Counted from the stretch's first letter, positions 9,586 through 19,168 are shown. The stretch: DNA of 64,000 nt from Streptomyces caeruleatus (GCF_001514235.1 NZ_KQ948931.1:62001-126000), one strand, 5' to 3'. Notes: generated by a model not told the origin, from the letters alone. Program-made: numbers and translations.

Positions 9586-10662
9586 ATGACTCAGGGGGCC
9601 GGTCAGGGACCCGAGGTGGAGCGGACGGCGACGTTGCGCGACTTCCGGGTGCCCGCTTACGTGCACGAGACCGGTCCGTACGCCCACAGCACACACCCGG
9701 GCGACGTCGCCCCGCCCGCCGACGAGGCCTACCCGGAGGGGTACACGCCCACCCAGCGGGACCTTCCCGTGATCAACCGCGGTGACACGGTCCAGGTGCA
9801 CGTCGACCCCGACTCCCTGTCGGCCCCGCAGCCGGTGGACGGTCCCGGCCCTCTGTTCGTCGTCGGCGACGTGCACGGCTATCTCGACGAGCTGGTGGCC
9901 GCCCTCCAGGAGAAGGGCCTCATCGACGCGGCGGCGAACTGGTGCGCCGGCACCGCCCGCCTGTGGTTCCTCGGCGACTTCACCGACCGCGGCCCCGACG
10001 GCATCGGCGTCATCGACCTCGTGATGCGGCTGTCCGCGGAGGCCGCCGCGGCCGGCGGGTACTGCAAGGCGCTGATGGGCAACCACGAGCTGCTGCTGAT
10101 CGGCGCCAAGCGCTTCGGCGACACGCCTGTCAACTCCGGCGCGGGCACCGCCACCTTCCAGGCCGCCTGGCTGCTCAACGGCGGCCAGAAGACCGACATG
10201 GACCGCCTCCAGGACCACCACCTGCAGTGGATGTCCCGGCTGGACGCCATGGAAGAGGTCGACGGCCATCTGCTCGTGCACTCGGACACCACCGCCTATC
10301 TCGACTACGGCGACTCGATCGAGGCCGTCAACGACACCGTCCGCGAGACACTCACACGCAACGACGCCGACGAGGTCTGGGATCTCTTCCGCAAGTTCAC
10401 CAAGCGCTTCTCCTTCCGCGACGAGGGCGGCGCCGACCATGTGCGCTCCCTTCTCGATACGTACGGCGGCACCCGCATCGTTCACGGCCACAGCCCCATT
10501 CCGTATCTGAAGGGCGAGGTCGGCTCCGAGGAGAGCGAGGACAGCGGCGGGCCCCTGGTCGAGGGACCGCACGTCTACGCCGAACGCCTCGCCATCGCGA
10601 TGGACGGCGGCGTGACCATGGCCGGAAAGCTGCTGGTCCAGCAACTTCCCCTGGATATCTGA
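9586..10662 (+). CDS. Calcineurin-like metallophosphoesterase
   Basis: The 358-aa protein has the ordered metallophosphatase motifs: GDVHGYLDEL (D-x-H), FLGDFTDRGPDG (GD-x2-DRG), LMGNHELLL (GNHE) and VHGHSP (G-H), which bind two metals. It is probably a cytosolic Ser/Thr phosphatase or a nucleotide/ApppA-type hydrolase. The first 90 residues are an actinomycete-specific extension. GGAGGGG lies 6 nt before the ATG at 9586; upstream in-frame starts lack one. It stands alone between the regulator and a membrane protein. Confidence 0.9.
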   Translation: MTQGAGQGPEVERTATLRDFRVPAYVHETGPYAHSTHPGDVAPPADEAYPEGYTPTQRDLPVINRGDTVQVHVDPDSLSAPQPVDGPGPLFVVGDVHGYLDELVAALQEKGLIDAAANWCAGTARLWFLGDFTDRGPDGIGVIDLVMRLSAEAAAAGGYCKALMGNHELLLIGAKRFGDTPVNSGAGTATFQAAWLLNGGQKTDMDRLQDHHLQWMSRLDAMEEVDGHLLVHSDTTAYLDYGDSIEAVNDTVRETLTRNDADEVWDLFRKFTKRFSFRDEGGADHVRSLLDTYGGTRIVHGHSPIPYLKGEVGSEESEDSGGPLVEGPHVYAERLAIAMDGGVTMAGKLLVQQLPLDI

Positions 10663-10861
10663 GCGTTCACCGGGCAGACGCCCCCTCATGACGCAGTGAC
10701 GGAAGACGGCGCAGGCCAGGGCCCAATTTTGGCAAACCCCCTGTCACCGTGTGCCGTCACCGCTCTACCATCGGCTTATCCGTAGCAGGCTCCCCTCCGT
10801 TTCTGCCCGACGGCTCGTTGGCATGCGAGCCCCAAGCCCTACGGAGCATCGGGGGATGCAC

Positions 10862-11725
10862 ATGAACAGCGTTCCGCAGCACCTGCACAGCGAGGACCGC
10901 CAGGAATACGAGCGGATCCTCGATGAGGCGCTGCGCTCCGCACCACACCGCCCGGAACTGACCGCTGTCGGACAGCGGCTCAACCCCGAACAGCTGCGCA
11001 CCATGGCGCTCAACGCCACCGCACTCATCACGGCGGCCGCGGCGACCGAGTACCAGCACTATGTGAAGGTCCGCGAGGAACTGCGCCGGCCGGCGCCGTC
11101 CACCCCGCCGTCCACCCGTGAGAGCGGCTCCTCCGAGTCGGGCACGGGCGCGATGGGGCTCGCCACCACTGTGGGAGAGGTCGCCGAGACGGCCGGGCCC
11201 GGCGTGGTCGCCGTGCTCGCCGTCCTGGCACCCGTCCTCGCCGGCACCGCCGCGGCGATCTTCCTGCTCGTCGGCTACATCCTGAAGATGTTCGACCCCG
11301 AGCCGGCGTTCGCCCAGACGATGCTCACCACCGGATGGGTCTTCGGCGCCGTCGCGGCGGCCGCGATCCTGGTCGCCGGCGTCGGGCTCCTGCTCACCGC
11401 CCTGCGCAACCGGCCGGCACTCGACGGCGGCCCCTACGGCGAACTGAGCGAGGAGGTCACCCGAGCCCAGGAAGCCTGGCGCGAGGCCCTGCTTGAGCGC
11501 GGCATCCTGCCCTTCCTCCGGGAGGCACTCGCCGACCCCGGCACGGCATCGGTCCTGCACCGCACGCCACCGTCGACCCCGGCCGGCCGCATCCCGAACC
11601 TCGGCTACGACCGCCCGGGTTTCAGCAGCCCGGACGACGGCGCCTCCCGTGGCTCCCGTCCGAGCTACACCAGCCCGGACTACACGAGCCCGGACTTCGG
11701 AGGGCCGGAACACCAGCCGGAGTGA
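10862..11725 (+). CDS. Two-helix membrane protein of unknown function
   Basis: I do not recognise the family. The 287-aa product has a soluble N-terminal part of about 110 residues containing HLHSEDRQEYERILDEALR, a low-complexity Pro/Ser linker, two hydrophobic segments (about residues 117-145 and 162-187), an amphipathic stretch and a tail repeating YTSPDYTSPDFGGPE. The ATG at 10862 is 6 nt after GGGGG; an ATG at 10856 is the alternative. It converges with the Nudix-like gene. Confidence 0.8.
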   Translation: MNSVPQHLHSEDRQEYERILDEALRSAPHRPELTAVGQRLNPEQLRTMALNATALITAAAATEYQHYVKVREELRRPAPSTPPSTRESGSSESGTGAMGLATTVGEVAETAGPGVVAVLAVLAPVLAGTAAAIFLLVGYILKMFDPEPAFAQTMLTTGWVFGAVAAAAILVAGVGLLLTALRNRPALDGGPYGELSEEVTRAQEAWREALLERGILPFLREALADPGTASVLHRTPPSTPAGRIPNLGYDRPGFSSPDDGASRGSRPSYTSPDYTSPDFGGPEHQPE

Positions 11726-11875
11726 CGTCGGCCGAAAGCGCCCTCGGCTTGCGCCCCCGTCCTGGGGAGCGCAAGCGCGAGAGCCGATCCACGGGGCAGC
11801 ATGGTCGGGGATACGGCCTGTGGTGAACCGGAGGTTCCGGCCCTCGATGCCCTGGGACATGGACGTCGGCCGGGG

Positions 11876-12979
11876 CTACAGGCGCCGAAGGCACTGCGCT
11901 TCCACGCGTTCCACGAGCGTCCGGCTGAAGGCGTGCACCAGGGACAGATGGAACAGGGCCGGTGCCAGGGGAGCCCAACGATGGACCCGGTCCTCACGCA
12001 ACAGGTACTTGATCACCGCGGCCGGCCGGAAGGGCACGTACTCGATGGTCTCGTGCTCCCACCGGTCCGCGACGCCCCGGCTCATCCGCGCCTGCAGATC
12101 CGAGCTCGTCAGCTCCTTGAGCCTGGCGTAGAAGTGTCCGCTCCAGTGGCGTTTGTGGATGTCCAGCACGAACGCCAGCAGTTCGAGGGTGTACTCGTGC
12201 GGCTCCAGGGCCAGTTCCTCCCGCATGCCGCGCCGGGCCACCCCGTGCAGATCCGGTGCGCTTCTGCCGGAGGAGTCGATGTGCCGCGACAGCCCCTCGT
12301 TGACGGAGGAGTTCCATACGCCCGGCGCCATGCGCACCCGGTCGCTGCGCCGGCTGACCACCAGCATGTCGTCGGCGGTGATGACCGCGACGTTGACCGC
12401 GAAGCTGCACTGGAGGAACTCCGGTGCCTGGAGCGGCCTCTCCGGATCCAGGTAACGGGAGCGGGGAGTCGTGCCGTCGGGCAGCCGACGGTCGAGCTGC
12501 TGAGCGGCCAGGAACGTGTAGTAATCCGTCGGCCGCAACCGCAGATGTACTTCGGGCGACTCCTCGAGGGCGGTACGGGAGATGTCGACCGACTCGACCG
12601 CGTACCGCGGCCCGTTCCACAACGGGGTTCGTCCCTCGGCCCTCAGCCGCTCGCTCTCCTCGGCGATCTCCGCACGCCAGCCGGCCATGTCCGACGGCAA
12701 CTCCACCTCACCGTCGAGCACATGGATGTACACCGCCTCCGGGGGTATCGGCTTGTCTCCGTCTCCCTCGACGATCAGCGCCGACGTCTGCAGCGGCCCC
12801 AGCGAGAACGTGCTCCAGGCCGGCTCGGACTCCTCCTTCCGCCGCATGCTGCGTAGCGCACTCGCCGACCGCCTGCGCAGCCGGTACCAGCCGTTCTGAA
12901 GGGGCTGCTGGAACAGCACCGCGAACAGCATGCCGATGAAGGCGCCGACCACGCCGTTGGTGACATCGATCCCACTCAC
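11876..12979 (-). CDS. Membrane-anchored Nudix-like protein
   Basis: The 367-aa product starts with one hydrophobic segment (GVVGAFIGMLFAVLFQQPL, residues 9-27) and then a basic stretch. Around residues 190-280 a Nudix-like fold is suggested by FAVNVAVITADDMLVVSRRS followed by GVARRGMREELAL, which resembles the REx2EE core of a Nudix box. The spacing before it is longer than canonical, so hydrolase activity is uncertain. The GTG at 12979 has AGGG 8 nt upstream. It is convergent with the preceding gene and co-directional with thiC. Confidence 0.78.
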   Translation of the reverse strand: MSGIDVTNGVVGAFIGMLFAVLFQQPLQNGWYRLRRRSASALRSMRRKEESEPAWSTFSLGPLQTSALIVEGDGDKPIPPEAVYIHVLDGEVELPSDMAGWRAEIAEESERLRAEGRTPLWNGPRYAVESVDISRTALEESPEVHLRLRPTDYYTFLAAQQLDRRLPDGTTPRSRYLDPERPLQAPEFLQCSFAVNVAVITADDMLVVSRRSDRVRMAPGVWNSSVNEGLSRHIDSSGRSAPDLHGVARRGMREELALEPHEYTLELLAFVLDIHKRHWSGHFYARLKELTSSDLQARMSRGVADRWEHETIEYVPFRPAAVIKYLLREDRVHRWAPLAPALFHLSLVHAFSRTLVERVEAQCLRRL

Positions 12980-13116
12980 ACACGAAACCCTAAAGATCTT
13001 GATCGGGCGGAGCAGCGTCGTGCCCGTACCGTTACGGGCGGCCGACTTACCGCGGGCGGCAGGCAGGGGCGCCGCGGTGTGCGGTGAGCTTGCTCCCCTG
13101 CCCGGCCGTCACGCGC

Positions 13117-14901
13117 TCAGTCCGCCATCGGCAGGTACACCCGGTTGCCCGCCGCTGCGAACTCCTTCGACTTCTGGGCCATGCCCTCCTCGATCTCCTG
13201 CTGGGATCCGCCGTGTTGGCGGCGGATGTCCTGGGAGATCTTCATCGAGCAGAACTTCGGCCCGCACATGGAGCAGAAGTGGGCCGTCTTGGCGGGCTCG
13301 GCCGGCAGCGTCTCGTCGTGGAACTCGCGTGCCGTGTCCGGGTCGAGCGCCAGATTGAACTGGTCCTCCCACCGGAACTCGAAGCGGGCGTCGGACAGCG
13401 CGTCGTCCCACTCCTGCGCACCGGGATGCCCCTTGGCGAGATCGGCCGCGTGGGCGGCGATCTTGTAGGTGATGACGCCGGTCTTGACGTCGTCACGGTT
13501 GGGCAGGCCCAGGTGCTCCTTGGGCGTGACGTAGCAGAGCATGGCCGTGCCCCACCAGGCGATCATCGCGGCACCGATGCCGGAGGTGATGTGGTCGTAG
13601 GCCGGGGCGACGTCGGTCGTCAGCGGGCCGAGCGTATAGAACGGAGCTTCATCGCAGATCTCCTGCTGAAGGTCGATGTTCTCCTTGATCTTGTGCATCG
13701 GGACGTGTCCCGGGCCCTCGATCATGGTCTGTACGTTGAAACGCTTGGCGATCGTGTTGAGTTCCCCGAGCGTCCTCAACTCAGCGAACTGCGCCTCGTC
13801 GTTGGCGTCCGCGATCGAACCGGGCCGCAGGCCGTCGCCGAGCGAGTACGTGACGTCGTAGGCGGCGAGGATCTCGCAGAGTTCCTCGAAGTTCTCGTAC
13901 AGGAAGCTCTCCTTGTGGTGCGCCAGGCACCACGCCGCCATGATCGAGCCGCCGCGCGAGACGATGCCGGTCTTGCGGTTGGCCGTGAGCGGGACGTACG
14001 GCAGGCGCACGCCCGCGTGGACCGTCATGTAGTCCACGCCCTGCTCGGCCTGTTCGATGACCGTGTCCTTGTAGATCTCCCAGGTCAGCTCCTCGGCGCG
14101 GCCGTCGACCTTCTCCAGCGCCTGGTAGAGCGGGACCGTGCCGATGGGGACGGGGGAGTTGCGCAGCACCCATTCACGGGTCGTGTGGATGTTGCGGCCG
14201 GTCGACAGGTCCATGACCGTGTCGGCGCCCCAGCGGGTCGCCCAGGTCATCTTCTCGACCTCTTCCTCGATGGAGGAGGTGACCGCGGAGTTGCCGATGT
14301 TGGCGTTGACCTTCACCAGGAACCGCTTGCCGATGATCATCGGCTCGATCTCCGGGTGGTTGACGTTCGCGGGCAGCACCGCCCGGCCCGCGGCGATCTC
14401 CTCGCGGACCACTTCGGGAGAGACGTTCTCCCGGATGGCCACGTACTCCATCTCCGGAGTGATCTCACCGCGGCGAGCGTAGGCGAGCTGTGTCACCGCC
14501 TTGCCGTCCCGGCTGCGACGCGGCTGGCGCGGACGCCCGGGGAAGACCGCGTCGAGGTTGCGCAGGCCGCCACGTGGCGAGGTGTGCTTGATCCCGTCGT
14601 CCTCGGGACGGGCGGGACGGCCCGCGTACTCCTCGGTGTCGCCGCGGGCGATGATCCAGTTCTCCCGCAGCGGGGGCAGCCCCCTGCGGACGTCGGTGTC
14701 GGCGAGTGGATCGGTGTACGGGCCGGAGGTGTCATACAGCGTGACGGACTGCCCGTTGGTGAGGTGCACCTGGCGGACCGGCACCCGCAGATCGGGGCGT
14801 GAGCCCTCGACATACGCCTTGTGCCAGCCGATGGACTTCCCGGCCTCCTCGGACTTGTCGTCCTGAACGGAGGCAGGCGTGCGCGCGTCCTTGATGGTCA
14901 T
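13117..14901 (-). CDS. thiC: Phosphomethylpyrimidine synthase ThiC
   Basis: ThiC is a radical-SAM enzyme that rearranges aminoimidazole ribotide into hydroxymethylpyrimidine phosphate for thiamine. The 594-aa length is normal. It shows VNANIGNSAVTSSIEEEVEK, SRGGSIMAAWCL and the C-terminal iron-sulfur motif CSMCGPKFCSMK (C-x2-C-x4-C). The ATG at 14901 is close behind the TPP aptamer. Control by TPP is expected from that riboswitch. Confidence 0.98.
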   Translation of the reverse strand: MTIKDARTPASVQDDKSEEAGKSIGWHKAYVEGSRPDLRVPVRQVHLTNGQSVTLYDTSGPYTDPLADTDVRRGLPPLRENWIIARGDTEEYAGRPARPEDDGIKHTSPRGGLRNLDAVFPGRPRQPRRSRDGKAVTQLAYARRGEITPEMEYVAIRENVSPEVVREEIAAGRAVLPANVNHPEIEPMIIGKRFLVKVNANIGNSAVTSSIEEEVEKMTWATRWGADTVMDLSTGRNIHTTREWVLRNSPVPIGTVPLYQALEKVDGRAEELTWEIYKDTVIEQAEQGVDYMTVHAGVRLPYVPLTANRKTGIVSRGGSIMAAWCLAHHKESFLYENFEELCEILAAYDVTYSLGDGLRPGSIADANDEAQFAELRTLGELNTIAKRFNVQTMIEGPGHVPMHKIKENIDLQQEICDEAPFYTLGPLTTDVAPAYDHITSGIGAAMIAWWGTAMLCYVTPKEHLGLPNRDDVKTGVITYKIAAHAADLAKGHPGAQEWDDALSDARFEFRWEDQFNLALDPDTAREFHDETLPAEPAKTAHFCSMCGPKFCSMKISQDIRRQHGGSQQEIEEGMAQKSKEFAAAGNRVYLPMAD

Positions 14902-14910
14902 GAGACCTAC

Positions 14911-15074
14911 TCCCTACGCCGGCATTACCCGGTAACAGGTTCGGCGGTCGACGCAGCGGCTTCCGTCTGCCGACGTTTCGTGTGAAACATCACTCGCGAT
15001 GGGTGATGTTTCATGTGAAACATCGCTGGGACGGAGGTCAGCGCCCTCTCAGCCCGGTGCTCCGAGCTCCCGCG
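14911..15074 (-). promoter_or_regulatory. TPP riboswitch (thi box) of thiC
   Basis: Read on the minus strand, the 5' part contains GGAGCACCGGGCTGAGAGGG and the 3' part CTGTTACCGGGTAATGCCGG followed by CGTAGGGAG. These are the two conserved thi-box blocks with the CTGAGA and GTAATGCC...GTAGGGA cores. The aptamer ends about 9 nt before the thiC ATG, so control is probably by blocking translation. The P3 arm between the blocks is unusually long and holds two parS-like palindromes. Confidence 0.93.
14975..15021. promoter_or_regulatory. Two parS-like palindromes inside the TPP riboswitch
   Basis: GTTTCATGTGAAAC at 15008-15021 has one mismatch to parS and GTTTCGTGTGAAAC at 14975-14988 has two. Both lie in the variable P3 arm of the thi box, 33 bp apart centre to centre. 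Each would form its own short hairpin in the RNA. Confidence 0.65.
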
Positions 15075-15154
15075 TGTACAAAGGTGGCACCACGCTAGCG
15101 TCAATTCGGGCGCGGTGAACAGAGGGCCCCGGTCGTTCTTGCGATGATCGGTCG

Positions 15155-17020
15155 GTGACCACGACGCATGAACCTCCCTACCCACCGCACGAGCCACGGC
15201 GCGGCTCCGGCTCCGGAAACGGCCCCGGAAACGGCCCCGTGCGGGGCAACGGCCGTATGGACGGCCGGGGTTCAGGCGTGCCCGGAGGCAGATACGACGG
15301 TGCGTACGGCCGTGCTTCCGGTGACGGCCACGATGATCACGCGGCTGGAACCGGCGGGTGGCACGAACACGGCACCGGGCCCGGTGGGATGGGTGAGCGC
15401 GAAGGCGGGGCCGGTGACTGGCACGAGCGCGGCCCCGGACGGGATGGGATGCCTGCGCACGGGGACGGCGTCGGTGGCGGGCAGGAGCGCGGACCCGGCT
15501 CCGGTGGCCCGTACGACCACGGTGCCCAGGCCGGCGGCTCGGCAGGGCCGGGGCAGAGGCATGGGCAGGGGCACGGTCCGGGTGACCGGTCCGGCCAGGA
15601 CGCCGGTGGTGGCCATGGTCACGGCCCCGGATCCGGCGGGCGGCAGGGAGGTGGTGATGGGGGCGACGGCCATGGGCACGGGCACTCGCACAGTCACGCC
15701 CATGGCCCGGCGGCACCCGTATCCCGGCATCTGCGCAAGGTCATCGCGGCGATCCTGATCCCGTTCGCCGCGGCGGTGGTGGTGGGGCTCGCGGTGCTGT
15801 GGCCGGGCGGTGCCCCGCCGCACGAGCGCACCGGTGTCGGCTTCGACCGGCAGACCCAGCAGGCCACGGTCACCAAGGTGGTCGCGCTGAGCTGCAAGGA
15901 CGTCAACGCCACGGGGGTGCCCCCGACCGGCGACACCTCCACCGCCGAGGGTTCCTCCGCCGTGCAGCAGGAGAGCGGCACCTGCAAGAAGGCGACGATC
16001 CGCGTCGACACGGGCAAGGACAAGGGCCGTACGTTCACGGAGATCGTGCAGCCCGACCAGTCGCGCCAGCTGCACGAGGGCCAGGAGGTCGTGGTCGCGT
16101 ACGAGCCCTCCGCGCCGAAGGATCTCCAGTACTCGGTCACCGACGTGAACCGCAAGTTCCCGATGGCGCTGCTCGCCGGCATCTTCGCGCTCGCGGTCGT
16201 GGTGGTGGGCCGGATGCGCGGTGTCATGGCGCTGGTCGCCCTGGCCATCAGCTTCCTCGTGCTGACCTTCTTCATCCTGCCGGCGATCCTTCAAGGCTCG
16301 AACCCGCTGGTCGTGGCGGTGGTGGGGGCGAGCGCCATCATGCTGATCGCCCTCTACATGTGCCACGGCCTGTCGGCCCGCACCTCCGTGGCGGTACTCG
16401 GCACGCTGCTCTCGCTGCTGCTGATCGGCCTCCTCGGCTCGGGTTTCATCGACTGGGCCGCGCTCACCGGCAACACCGACGACAACACCGGACTGATCCA
16501 CGGGCTCTATCCGTCGATCGACATGAGCGGTCTGCTGCTCGCCGGCGTCATCATCGGTTCGCTCGGTGTCCTCGACGACGTGACGGTCACCCAGACGTCC
16601 GCGGTCTGGGAGCTGCACGAGGCCAACCCGACGATGGGCTGGCGCGGGCTGTACCGGGCGGGCATCCGCATCGGCCGCGACCACATCGCGTCCGTCGTCA
16701 ACACCCTCGTCCTCGCTTACGCGGGTGCCGCGCTGCCGTTGCTGCTGCTCTTCTCGATCGCGCAGAGCGGTGTGGGGACGGTCGCCAACAGCGAGCTGGT
16801 GGCGGAGGAGATCGTGCGGACGCTGGTGGGCTCCATCGGCCTGGTCGCGTCGGTGCCGGTGACCACGGCCCTCGCGGCCCTGGTCGTCTCGGCCGACCGC
16901 CCGGAGAAGGGGGCGGCGTCGACGGGAACCCAGCCGGTCCCGGCGGGCGCGTCGTCGGCTTCGACCGGCGCACAGCCGGCTCCGGGACGCGGTGGGCGGG
17001 GGCGTCGGCGCAAACGGTGA
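15155..17020 (+). CDS. YibE/F-family membrane protein with His/Gly-rich N-terminus
   Basis: The 621-aa product has about 190 low-complexity residues rich in Gly, His, Arg and Asp, ending HGHGHSHSHAHG. A first membrane helix (VIAAILIPFAAAVVVGLAVL) and an extracytoplasmic beta domain follow. The YibE/F core comes next, with about seven helices including VVVVGRMRGVMALVALAISF and GVIIGSLGVLDDVTVTQ. YibE/F proteins are multi-pass membrane proteins of unsettled function. The histidine tract could bind divalent metals; that is inference. The GTG at 15155 has no clear ribosome site. It is divergent from thiC. Confidence 0.88.
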   Translation: MTTTHEPPYPPHEPRRGSGSGNGPGNGPVRGNGRMDGRGSGVPGGRYDGAYGRASGDGHDDHAAGTGGWHEHGTGPGGMGEREGGAGDWHERGPGRDGMPAHGDGVGGGQERGPGSGGPYDHGAQAGGSAGPGQRHGQGHGPGDRSGQDAGGGHGHGPGSGGRQGGGDGGDGHGHGHSHSHAHGPAAPVSRHLRKVIAAILIPFAAAVVVGLAVLWPGGAPPHERTGVGFDRQTQQATVTKVVALSCKDVNATGVPPTGDTSTAEGSSAVQQESGTCKKATIRVDTGKDKGRTFTEIVQPDQSRQLHEGQEVVVAYEPSAPKDLQYSVTDVNRKFPMALLAGIFALAVVVVGRMRGVMALVALAISFLVLTFFILPAILQGSNPLVVAVVGASAIMLIALYMCHGLSARTSVAVLGTLLSLLLIGLLGSGFIDWAALTGNTDDNTGLIHGLYPSIDMSGLLLAGVIIGSLGVLDDVTVTQTSAVWELHEANPTMGWRGLYRAGIRIGRDHIASVVNTLVLAYAGAALPLLLLFSIAQSGVGTVANSELVAEEIVRTLVGSIGLVASVPVTTALAALVVSADRPEKGAASTGTQPVPAGASSASTGAQPAPGRGGRGRRRKR

Positions 17021-17164
17021 CGGGCGAAGTCCTTCCAGCCGGGGCAACCACTCCGCCCGTCCGGCGGAGCGTGAAGCACACCCGGCAATGCGGAAGCGCT
17101 CCCACGCGCCCCTTGCGTGCCGCTGAAGCGTTACGCCACTCCCGCACCAGGCTGCCGTAACGCT

Positions 17165-17602
17165 TCAGCCCGCGCTCTGCTCTTCCGCCAGGATGCGGTC
17201 CAGTGCCTCGTCGAGATGGGCGTCGAAGTCGGCGAGCGCGCCCTCCTGGCCGAGCGGCACCAGCTTGTCGGTGCGGTCGAGGAAGGCCACGAGCGGCGCC
17301 ACCGAGGAACGGAACAGCGCCTGGTCGGCACCGACCTGAAGGCGGATCAACACATCGCCCAGTGTCTCGGAACCGGCCGGCGAGACCCGTACATCTCCCT
17401 CCCCGCACGGTCGGCCCACCCCGTCCACCAGCAGCTCCCGGCCGAACGCCCAGGTCACCGGGGCATCGCCGGGCAGGTGGAAGGTCAGCCGTACGGCATA
17501 GGGATCACAGGTCTCGTAGCGCAACTCCACCGGGATGCGGAAGGAGAGCTCCTCGGACACGAGAAAGCTCATCATGACCTCTGCCTCTACGGACTCGCGC
17601 AT
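17165..17602 (-). CDS. ssgA: Sporulation-specific cell division activator SsgA
   Basis: The 145-aa product is a SsgA-like protein (SALP), with MSFLVSEELSFRIPVELRYE, FHLPGDAPVTWAFGRELL and FLDRTDKLVPLGQE. It is closest to SsgA itself rather than to SsgB as I remember those sequences. SsgA helps position SsgB and FtsZ for sporulation septa. The start is uncertain: ATG 17602 gives 145 aa, while ATGs at 17575 and 17572 give about 136 and 135 aa, nearer the reported length. ssgR lies 97 bp upstream in the same direction, the arrangement known in S. coelicolor where SsgR activates ssgA. Confidence 0.94.
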   Translation of the reverse strand: MRESVEAEVMMSFLVSEELSFRIPVELRYETCDPYAVRLTFHLPGDAPVTWAFGRELLVDGVGRPCGEGDVRVSPAGSETLGDVLIRLQVGADQALFRSSVAPLVAFLDRTDKLVPLGQEGALADFDAHLDEALDRILAEEQSAG

Positions 17603-17699
17603 CGCCTACCCCGTCGTTTGCCGTCGACTGGCCGGGACCGGAGCCCGACACTGGTGGAATCTTGCTGAACGTACACGAGAGATCACAAGGAGTGAGTTT

Positions 17700-18560
17700 T
17701 CAGATACTGATAGAGATCGCGAGTGACCCCAGGAGCCGCCCGATCTCGTCCTGCAGCTGCCGTGCCGCCGACAGCAGCCGGTCGGCCTGATGGGCGGGCA
17801 GGGAAATGGCCATCGTCGCGGCGGTGGTGCCGACCGTGATCGGAATCGCCGCGCACACCGTGCCCAGCGCGTACTCCTGACGCTCGGTCACCGGCTCCAT
17901 CCGACGGGTCCGTTCAAGGCGTCGTAGCAGGGTGCGGCTGTCGCGCACGGTGTACGGGGTGATGGCCTGCACGGGATGGCGGTCGAGGTGATCGCGGCGG
18001 GCTTCGTCGTCCAGTTGGGAGAGCAGGCACTGACCGATGGCGTGTGCATGGCCGGTCTCCCGGAAGTCGGCCCATTCCTCCACCGCGGGATTGCCCGGGG
18101 TGTCCGAGACGCACATGACCTCGATCTCACCGTCGCGGTACTGGGCGTAGTAAACGGGGACACCGATGACATCACGCCATTGAGCGAGCGCGTCGGCAAC
18201 CGTGCTGCGACGTTTCTGCTGGGCCGCGCTGCTGCTCAGCCGTACAGCTGCCTCGCCGAGGAAGAACAGCCCTTTGTCGCGGCGCAGATAGCCCTCGTGC
18301 ACCAGGGTGCGCAACAGGTGGTAGGCGGTGGGCAGCGCCAGGCCCGTCTCGCGGGCGAGTTGCTTGGCGGGAGCGCCGTACTCGTGCTCGGCGACGCATT
18401 CCAGCAGGCGCATCGCGCGCTGGACGGATCCGATGAGCGTCGCGGACTGCGGCTGCTCGGTGGGGGTCGGGGAAGCCTGCCGCGGTACCTGGGGCACGGC
18501 GGAACGGGGTCGCCCGACGGGTGGGTGGGGGTCTGAAGGTGCGGTGTCAACCGTGGCCAT
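17700..18560 (-). CDS. ssgR: IclR-family activator SsgR
   Basis: The 286-aa product has a disordered Pro-rich N-terminus of about 40 residues. An IclR winged helix follows (LIGSVQRAMRLLECVAEHEY, LARETGLALPTAYHLLRTLV), then the IclR effector domain with GHAHAIGQCLLSQL and YALGTVCAAIPI. Its position directly upstream of ssgA identifies it as SsgR, the activator of ssgA during development. There is no obvious TTA codon in the translation region I checked. Confidence 0.92.
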   Translation of the reverse strand: MATVDTAPSDPHPPVGRPRSAVPQVPRQASPTPTEQPQSATLIGSVQRAMRLLECVAEHEYGAPAKQLARETGLALPTAYHLLRTLVHEGYLRRDKGLFFLGEAAVRLSSSAAQQKRRSTVADALAQWRDVIGVPVYYAQYRDGEIEVMCVSDTPGNPAVEEWADFRETGHAHAIGQCLLSQLDDEARRDHLDRHPVQAITPYTVRDSRTLLRRLERTRRMEPVTERQEYALGTVCAAIPITVGTTAATMAISLPAHQADRLLSAARQLQDEIGRLLGSLAISISI

Positions 18561-18764
18561 GGGTCACTCCCGGAGCGCGAGGGGGGAGCCCGTGCGGGGA
18601 ACACGGGTGGGGGTGCACGCCGCACGCGGGGGGGTCCCCGCGTCGATTTCCGGACTCTATGCGTCGGCCACCGTTCGCCGACGCCCCGCCCGGGAAACTT
18701 CCCTCGCCCGAGGGAACCGGTGATTCCTGTTACCGCCCACCGGTCCCCACGGCCCTCACGGACC

Positions 18765-18977
18765 TCACCAGTCGCTGCGCGACGAGGAGCTCGACGTGAA
18801 CTTCCGTACGACGTAGATCAGTCCACCGACCAGGGCCACGAAGACCAACAGCTTGAAGAGCAGTCCGATGACGAATCCGACGACGCTGGCTATCAGCCCG
18901 CCGAACACGACCAGGGCGATGACGGGCACCGCGATCCACTTAACCCACCACGGCATTCCTGCGAAGATCTCACGCAT
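18765..18977 (-). CDS. Small two-helix membrane protein (DUF5326-like)
   Basis: The 70-aa product is almost wholly hydrophobic (WIAVPVIALVVFGGLIASVVGF and GLLFKLLVFVALVGGLIYVV) and ends in a serine-rich tail. It resembles a short Streptomyces membrane family; the function is unknown. The ATG at 18977 is preceded by AAGGACGAGGGCG. It lies between ssgR and the cupin gene, all on the same strand. Confidence 0.82.
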   Translation of the reverse strand: MREIFAGMPWWVKWIAVPVIALVVFGGLIASVVGFVIGLLFKLLVFVALVGGLIYVVRKFTSSSSSRSDW

Positions 18978-19168
18978 CGCCCTCGTCCTTACCTCTCCGC
19001 CCGTCTCTGTGCCGGGTGCTGATCCTTCGAATCCGCCGACTTCGACTCCATCGGGTCGAATCCGCTGATTCCCTGCCCTCGATGCTAGGTCCGGCAGGTG
19101 CCCCGGCGGGGCCCTCGCAGCCCTTGTCCTCCCCTGATCGATCCCCTAGGGAACCCCGAGGCCTCGTG

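Noticed and set aside
13084..14802. 572-aa open frame opposite thiC
   Set aside because: It is antisense to an unmistakable thiC and has no motif.
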